The translations under genes were made by a program, and so were the position numbers. Under the pieces are notes generated by a model. It had not been told where the DNA came from. It did no database searches and saw only the letters and a program-made list of their open reading frames with translations. Shown one piece after another: positions 60,016 through 64,000 of a stretch of 64,000 nt of DNA; position 1 is the stretch's first letter, and each line of letters starts with the position of its first letter. Source of the DNA: Tranquillimonas rosea (lineage in GTDB: Bacteria; Pseudomonadota; Alphaproteobacteria; Rhodobacterales; Rhodobacteraceae). Location: assembly GCF_900111315.1 (NCBI RefSeq), contig NZ_FOGU01000013.1:39318-103317 (forward strand), in the 5' to 3' direction.

Positions 60016-61110
60016 TTACAGAGGTTGCGGCGCAAACCGTAGAATTGCGAGGACACCATCCTCGCTGTTGCGCAGGTCGAGCTCGCTTTCGAGCTCCATA
60101 CAGACGACCTCGGCGATCTTCATGCCCAGTCCGGTATGCGACGTTGAAGCAACGTCGGGGAAGCCGACACCGGTGTCCGTGCAGACCAGTTCGACGAGGT
60201 CACCTTCCGCGGCATTCAACCGTACACGGACGACACCCGCCTCGCCATCGGGAAAGCCATGCTTGTAGGAATTGGCGATAAATTCGTTGAGGTAGGTGCC
60301 CACAGCCGCAGCCTGCTGAGGCGACACGGCAACCGGCACCGTCTCGACCTCGAGTGCAACACCTTGGGGCGCGACGCTCGCGAGATGCCCGCCGATCTTC
60401 TCGATGAACCCCCCGAGGTCCACAGATTGCTGCTCATTGGTCTGGTAGAGTTGCGCATGCAGGTGCGTGAGCGCGTCGATCCGCGTTCCCACCATCGACA
60501 AAGCCAGCTTGGCGTCCTCCGACGCGAAGGCCCGCCGCTGTAAGCGAGTGAAGGACGAAAGCGACTGAAGAGAGTTCTTGACCCTGTGGTCCACTTCCCG
60601 GCGAAGGACATCGGCGGTGCGAAGGGCCCTCCGCGCTTCGAGAATGGCCATGACCTGGCGGGACAATACGCGTAGTGTGTCCCGTTGCAGGGACGTGAGC
60701 TCCCGCGGTTCATAGTCCAGGACGCACAGCGTTCCGAGGGGCAATCCTTCTTCCGTTTTCAGAAGCGCGCCCGCGTAGAACCGCAGGCCGGGCTCTCTGC
60801 AGCAGAGCGGATTATCTTGCATCCGCGGATCTTCGAGCGTGTCCCGGATTTCGACGAACTCTTCTTCGAGGATGACATGCGCGCAGAGTGACGTGGCAAG
60901 CGGGGTCTCCCGAACGCCGAGGCCGGTTTCCGCCTTGAACCACTGCCGCTCAGCGTCGATGAAATTGACCACCGAGATCGCGGTGCCGCAGGTGGCCGCC
61001 GCCAGCTTCACGATCTCATCGAAGTCACGTTCCGGATCGGTGTCGAGAACCTCAAACGAATGAAGCGCCGTGAGCCGCGCGTGTTGTAGCGGATGAGGTG
61101 CGGCCTCCAC
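60016..61110 (-). CDS. GAF-domain HWE/HisKA_2-type sensor kinase
   Basis: Soluble sensor kinase, 364 aa. Residues 1-160 form a GAF domain (FDEIVKLAAATCGTAISVVNF, CAHVILEEEF, FYAGALLKTEEGLPLGTLCV split over the domain). H175 in REVDHRVKNSLQSL is the phospho-acceptor of the HisKA_2 type. The C-terminal ATPase domain has NEFIANSYKHGFP, VCTDTGVGF and GLGMKIAEV. The form is common in alphaproteobacterial general-stress or light signalling. No regulator or photosensor gene is adjacent; the GAF lacks an obvious bilin Cys context. The signal is unknown. Confidence 0.9.
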   Translation of the reverse strand: MEAAPHPLQHARLTALHSFEVLDTDPERDFDEIVKLAAATCGTAISVVNFIDAERQWFKAETGLGVRETPLATSLCAHVILEEEFVEIRDTLEDPRMQDNPLCCREPGLRFYAGALLKTEEGLPLGTLCVLDYEPRELTSLQRDTLRVLSRQVMAILEARRALRTADVLRREVDHRVKNSLQSLSSFTRLQRRAFASEDAKLALSMVGTRIDALTHLHAQLYQTNEQQSVDLGGFIEKIGGHLASVAPQGVALEVETVPVAVSPQQAAAVGTYLNEFIANSYKHGFPDGEAGVVRVRLNAAEGDLVELVCTDTGVGFPDVASTSHTGLGMKIAEVVCMELESELDLRNSEDGVLAILRFAPQPL

Positions 61111-61598
61111 GGGGCTCTCCCAGACAAGTTAAAGGCCAATTTACTCGGCCAAGCCAAAAGCGTGCCACTCCTGACAGGTCCGGCCCAGCGTGACAGCGAT
61201 CGACCATTTCAGAGGGACACAATCACATGTGGTCTCCAGCAATCAAGGCACTGCCGCGCAAGGCGCAGAACAGGAGGTCACGGCGCGACTTGGACGGCGT
61301 TCAATTGGGATGCCTTTGCAGCTTAATCCTGTACGAACGGCCGCTTCGGGGAAACCGCTCCCCAGCATGCGGGCGCTTACGAACGGCCGGAATGGGCCGC
61401 CCGCTACCGACCGGCCCGATTTCTCAAAGCTCCGGAGGGGTGCCGGTGAAAATGTTTCGTCATTTGAAAATGGCTTCTGCCGCTTCACCCGAAGATGAAC
61501 ACGGCGGTCACCGTTGGCCTCAGCATCCTTGATCTACTTGAACAGCCCTTTGGAAGATGCCGGAACTGTGCGGGAGCTTGGGGCGGTGACAAGGGAGG
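61111..61598. other. 488-bp region without a recognised gene
   Basis: Lies between the GAF kinase start and the end of the broken SDR gene. Small frames exist but have no family features. The block ACGAACGGCCG occurs twice (about 61334 and 61380), which may be debris of a lost gene or an element. I see no tRNA-like or terminator structure. Confidence 0.4.
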
Positions 61599-62362
61599 TT
61601 ACGCCGTCGGAACGGTGCCGCCATCGATGACGTATTCGGTGCCGGTTATGGTCCCGGCGCGGTCCGAGGCGAGGAAGGCGACCAGGTTCGCGATCTCGCC
61701 AGGTGTTGACGGACGCCCGATCGGCACCCCGCCCAGCGAGTCCATGATCATGCGCTTGCCCGCTTCCACGTCGACCCCGTGCTCCGTCGCGAGGCGTTTG
61801 GCCAGCTCGACGGAGGACTCAGTCTCGATCCAGCCCGGAGAGACGCGGACGACCCGCACACCCTTGGGCGAGACCTGCTTCGACAGGCTCTTGCTGTAGG
61901 TGGACAGGGCCGCCTTGGCGGCGGCGTAGGCGGTCGTCGCCTCTGGCAGCGGCAGTTCGCGCTGGATGGATGTGACGTGGATGACGACGCCGCTGCCCCG
62001 CGACTCCATGTCCGGAACGAGCGCACGGTCGAGGCGGACCGCCGGCATCAGGTTCAGGTCGAGCTCGCACCGCCATTCGTCGTCGCCAAGCGCCCTGTAG
62101 AGGACCCGCCGAGCATGTGGACGATGATGTCGACGCCGCCCAGCCTCTTTCGCACGGCCTCGGCCACCCTGTCGCACCCCTCGGTCCGGGTCAGGTCCGC
62201 CGCCACGAACCGGTCTTCCGGCATCTCCGGCGGCCTTGTCCGCGCCGTCGTCAGGATGTCGGCGCCAAGTTCCTTGAACAGGGCCACGGTCGCACCTCCG
62301 GCACCGCGCGTGCCGGAGGTGACGAGGGCCCGCTTGCCCTCGAGGATCAGGAAGGGGCTCAT
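61599..62362 (-). pseudogene. Short-chain dehydrogenase/reductase with frameshift
   Basis: The N-terminal part, from the ATG at 62362, reads [20 protein letters not shown] (Rossmann nucleotide motif TSGTRGAGG) and [12 protein letters not shown]. The C-terminal part is in another frame: [20 protein letters not shown], the catalytic SxxxYxxxK (S in [15 protein letters not shown]) and [13 protein letters not shown]. The frames change near 62095-62115, where the expected glycine/serine-rich segment is shortened, so a small deletion is likely. The ATG overlaps the NTF2-like stop, so it was once an operon. It would be an active SDR if repaired; a sequencing error cannot be excluded. Confidence 0.8.
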
Positions 62363-62688
62363 GGCACGATCCCCAGTTCGGCGATCTTGTCCCCGCGAAG
62401 GACGAAGAAATAGCGCAGGTCGACCGGGCTTCCGGGGAAGTTGCCGACAAGGTGGCTAGTGACGATCGTGCGCTGGCCGTCTTCGGCGATGTCGAACGGC
62501 TCTACCGTATAGGTGTATTGAGTGGAGGCATTGGCCATCCACTGCCGGATCGCGTCGCGACCCGTGTAGGTATTGCCTTCGTCGATGACCGTGGCGTCCT
62601 GCGTGAAGACCTCGGCGATCGCCTGCGCGTTGCCTTTGTTGTCGGCCGAGAAATAGGCGTCAATCGCGTTTGGCAGTTCGACACTCAT
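62359..62688 (-). CDS. NTF2-like/SnoaL-fold protein
   Basis: Small cone-fold protein, 109 aa, with [40 protein letters not shown] and the closing strand [18 protein letters not shown]. This fits the SnoaL-like/nuclear transport factor 2 family, which includes isomerases, hydrolases and ligand-binding proteins. Ribosome site GGAGATCC lies just upstream. It is in an operon with the SDR (4-bp overlap) and divergent from a LysR regulator, a common arrangement in which LysR controls an SDR/NTF2 pair. No catalytic function is evident. Confidence 0.85.
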   Translation of the reverse strand: MSVELPNAIDAYFSADNKGNAQAIAEVFTQDATVIDEGNTYTGRDAIRQWMANASTQYTYTVEPFDIAEDGQRTIVTSHLVGNFPGSPVDLRYFFVLRGDKIAELGIVP

Positions 62689-62847
62689 GGTGGATCTCCT
62701 TTCTGGATAGGGATCAGTGGTAGCTACCGATCTCGCCGCTTGACCTCTTGGCTCGGATCGGGACCGGCGCCCTAAGCGAATTTATGGCTTTGACACAATG
62801 CGGATAAGCAGGAGAAATCCGGACGTGGAGTTTGGATTTTCCGGACA

Positions 62848-63756
62848 ATGGCGACCTACAAGCTGGCCGATTTCGACGCGGTCCTGGCGATCGCCCGCAG
62901 GGGATCGTTCCGGGCGGCCGCGCTGGACGTGGGAATGTCCACGAGCGCGCTCAGCAGCGCGGTCTCGAAGCTCGAGGAGCAACTCGGCGTTCGGCTCTTC
63001 AATCGCACGACCCGCAGCGTGTCGCTGACCGCCGCCGGGCAGCGTTTCGTCGATCAGGTCAGCCCGGCGCTCAAGGACATTCATGGCGCGATCGACACGG
63101 TCCGGTCGCAGCAGGAGACGCCCACGGGCATTCTGCGCATCAACACCTTCGCCACAGCGGGTCGGGAGATCCTTGCGCCGCTCGTCCTCGAATACCTGCG
63201 GCGGTTTCCGGGGGTGCAGATTGACCTCGTGACCGAAGGCAACCTCGTCGACATCGTGGCGGAGGGTTTCGATTTCGGGGTGCGCAGCCAGAACCTTGTG
63301 CCGAGCGACATGATCGCCATCCCGCTTGGGCCCGCGCGGCGTTACGCGGTGGTCGGGACGCCCGGCTATTTCGAGGGCCGGGAGCCGCCGCAAGTGCCCT
63401 CCGACCTCTTGGCGCATGCCTGCATCCGCACGCGCCTGCCGAACGGTGCCCTCTTTCGCTGGCAGTTCGAAGCCGAGGGCCAGCCGGTTCATGTCGATGT
63501 CGAGGGGCCGATCACGCTGGACGAGGCCAGCCTCGCGCGCATCGCCGTGCTGGACGGCGTCGGCATCGGGTTCTTCATGGAAGCCGACGTGCGCGAGGAC
63601 ATCGAGGCGGGGCGGCTGGTGCGCGTTCTCGACGCCTGGACGCCGCCGCTGACGCCGCTTTGCCTATACTATCCCAGTCGGCGCAATCCGCCGGCGGCTT
63701 TCAAGGTCTTCCTCGATCTCGCACGGGAACTCGCGCGATCCTCCAGAGCGAGTTGA
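62848..63756 (+). CDS. LysR-family transcriptional regulator
   Basis: DNA-binding regulator, 302 aa. The HTH (1-60) contains [20 protein letters not shown] and [23 protein letters not shown], the usual LysR pattern. The effector domain (90-295) has the LysR_substrate features [20 protein letters not shown] and [22 protein letters not shown]. It belongs to the group with DsdC/CrgA-like domains that often control divergent SDR genes. It is divergent from the NTF2-like/SDR pair with a 159-bp gap and probably regulates it. Confidence 0.92.
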   Translation: MATYKLADFDAVLAIARRGSFRAAALDVGMSTSALSSAVSKLEEQLGVRLFNRTTRSVSLTAAGQRFVDQVSPALKDIHGAIDTVRSQQETPTGILRINTFATAGREILAPLVLEYLRRFPGVQIDLVTEGNLVDIVAEGFDFGVRSQNLVPSDMIAIPLGPARRYAVVGTPGYFEGREPPQVPSDLLAHACIRTRLPNGALFRWQFEAEGQPVHVDVEGPITLDEASLARIAVLDGVGIGFFMEADVREDIEAGRLVRVLDAWTPPLTPLCLYYPSRRNPPAAFKVFLDLARELARSSRAS

Positions 63757-63846
63757 AGTCGGCAAACTCCACCCTGACCGTACACCTCGATGGCCACCCC
63801 GCTTACACCGCCAGCGCGGACGGAAATTCCACCACCTCCTCGGACA

Positions 63847-64000
63847 CTAACTGAGGCTGCGCCAGAGCCGTTCGATGAAGATATCATCGAGGAAACGCCC
63901 CTTGCCGTCCATGGAGATGCTCACGCTTGCTCGGCGCAGGCGGTCCGTCCAGGTGAAGGCGGTGAACTGTGAGCCCTGGTCCGTATTCATGATCTCTGGC
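63847..64000 (-). pseudogene. IS3-family OrfB transposase fragment
   Basis: At the right edge the minus strand reads EIMNTDQGSQFTAFTWTDRL, then SMDGKGRFLDDIFIERLWRS, the rve-domain segment around the second catalytic Asp and the Glu of IS3-type OrfB. The frame ends abruptly at a TAG (63849-63847), just after the Glu-containing helix, where intact transposases continue for about 60 more residues. It is thus truncated at its 3' end by a later event. The upstream portion lies beyond the window. It is a different IS type from the remnant at 59095. Confidence 0.8.

Noticed and set aside
61190..61532. Two overlapping plus-strand frames in the 488-bp gap
   Set aside because: No ribosome site, no family pattern and composition like random translation; kept only as an empty region.
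63790..63972. Pro-rich 60-codon frame at the right edge
   Set aside because: It is the antisense of a recognisable IS3 transposase fragment on the minus strand.
1..64000. CRISPR arrays, tRNA or rRNA genes, prophage or conjugation genes
   Set aside because: I looked for regular direct repeats, cloverleaf-like CCA-ended segments and phage/plasmid protein families and saw none. A tRNA scan and repeat finder would be decisive but could not be run.

Overview
The window is high-GC, gene-dense DNA from an alphaproteobacterium, most likely a Rhodobacterales (Roseobacter-group) member. The evidence is codon use, many 1-4 bp ATGA/GTGA start-stop overlaps, strongly acidic periplasmic proteins, several tripartite tricarboxylate transporters (TTT/Tct) and a malate synthase G-GlcG pair. 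I recognise no rRNA, tRNA, CRISPR array or prophage. Most of the window is stable metabolic islands, each made of a transporter, a regulator and enzymes. Only the last 5 kb looks unstable, with two IS3-type remnants and one frameshifted gene.

Layout. (1) 1-4160, minus: a YtfQ-YtfR-YtfT-YjfF-type sugar ABC importer (galactofuranose family), running off the left edge. (2) 4323-12992: a ProXVW-type betaine/choline-like ABC importer, two different choline-kinase-like phosphotransferases, a DeoR regulator, a methyltransferase and a HAD phosphatase. (3) 13104-16525: malate synthase G and GlcG, divergent from an IclR regulator. (4) 16632-23177: a secreted glycerophosphodiesterase, a HAD-IIA hydrolase, a PhnCDEE-type importer and a second DeoR regulator, suggesting uptake and breakdown of an organophosphate. 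(5) 23267-27272: an AGCS alanine/Na+ symporter and a CPA1 Na+/H+ antiporter ending in a cyclic-nucleotide-binding domain. (6) 27372-33705: a TctCBA transporter divergent from TctD, TctE and a periplasmic binding protein. (7) 33744-40635: an NhaC antiporter, an alpha/beta hydrolase, RarA, a PAS histidine kinase and a YihY-type membrane protein. (8) 41067-46584: a hybrid histidine kinase, an Hpt protein, a receiver domain fused to an EamA/DMT membrane transporter, and an orphan binding protein. (9) 46756-57263: a GntR/FCD regulator, a second TctCBA, then two convergent enzyme operons (PdxA2-like dehydrogenase, TIM-barrel enzyme and DhaK/DhaL kinase; DUF1537 kinase, class II aldolase and TIM-barrel isomerase) for catabolism of an acid sugar. 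(10) 57472-64000: an AbrB-family membrane protein, IS remnants, a GAF-HWE-type kinase, a broken SDR, an NTF2-like protein and a LysR regulator.

The most unusual observation is module 8. Three overlapping genes could form a full phosphorelay (kinase, receiver, Hpt, receiver) whose last receiver is covalently joined to a ten-helix transporter instead of a DNA-binding domain. If so, phosphorylation would gate transport directly.

The second main observation is in module 9. A 13-bp motif resembling TTGTATACAGTAT occurs at four places: before the GntR gene, twice between the divergent tctC and pdxA2 genes, and between a perfect TTGACA and the start of the kinase-aldolase-isomerase operon. This ties import and both enzyme operons into one probable regulon for a four- or five-carbon acid sugar.
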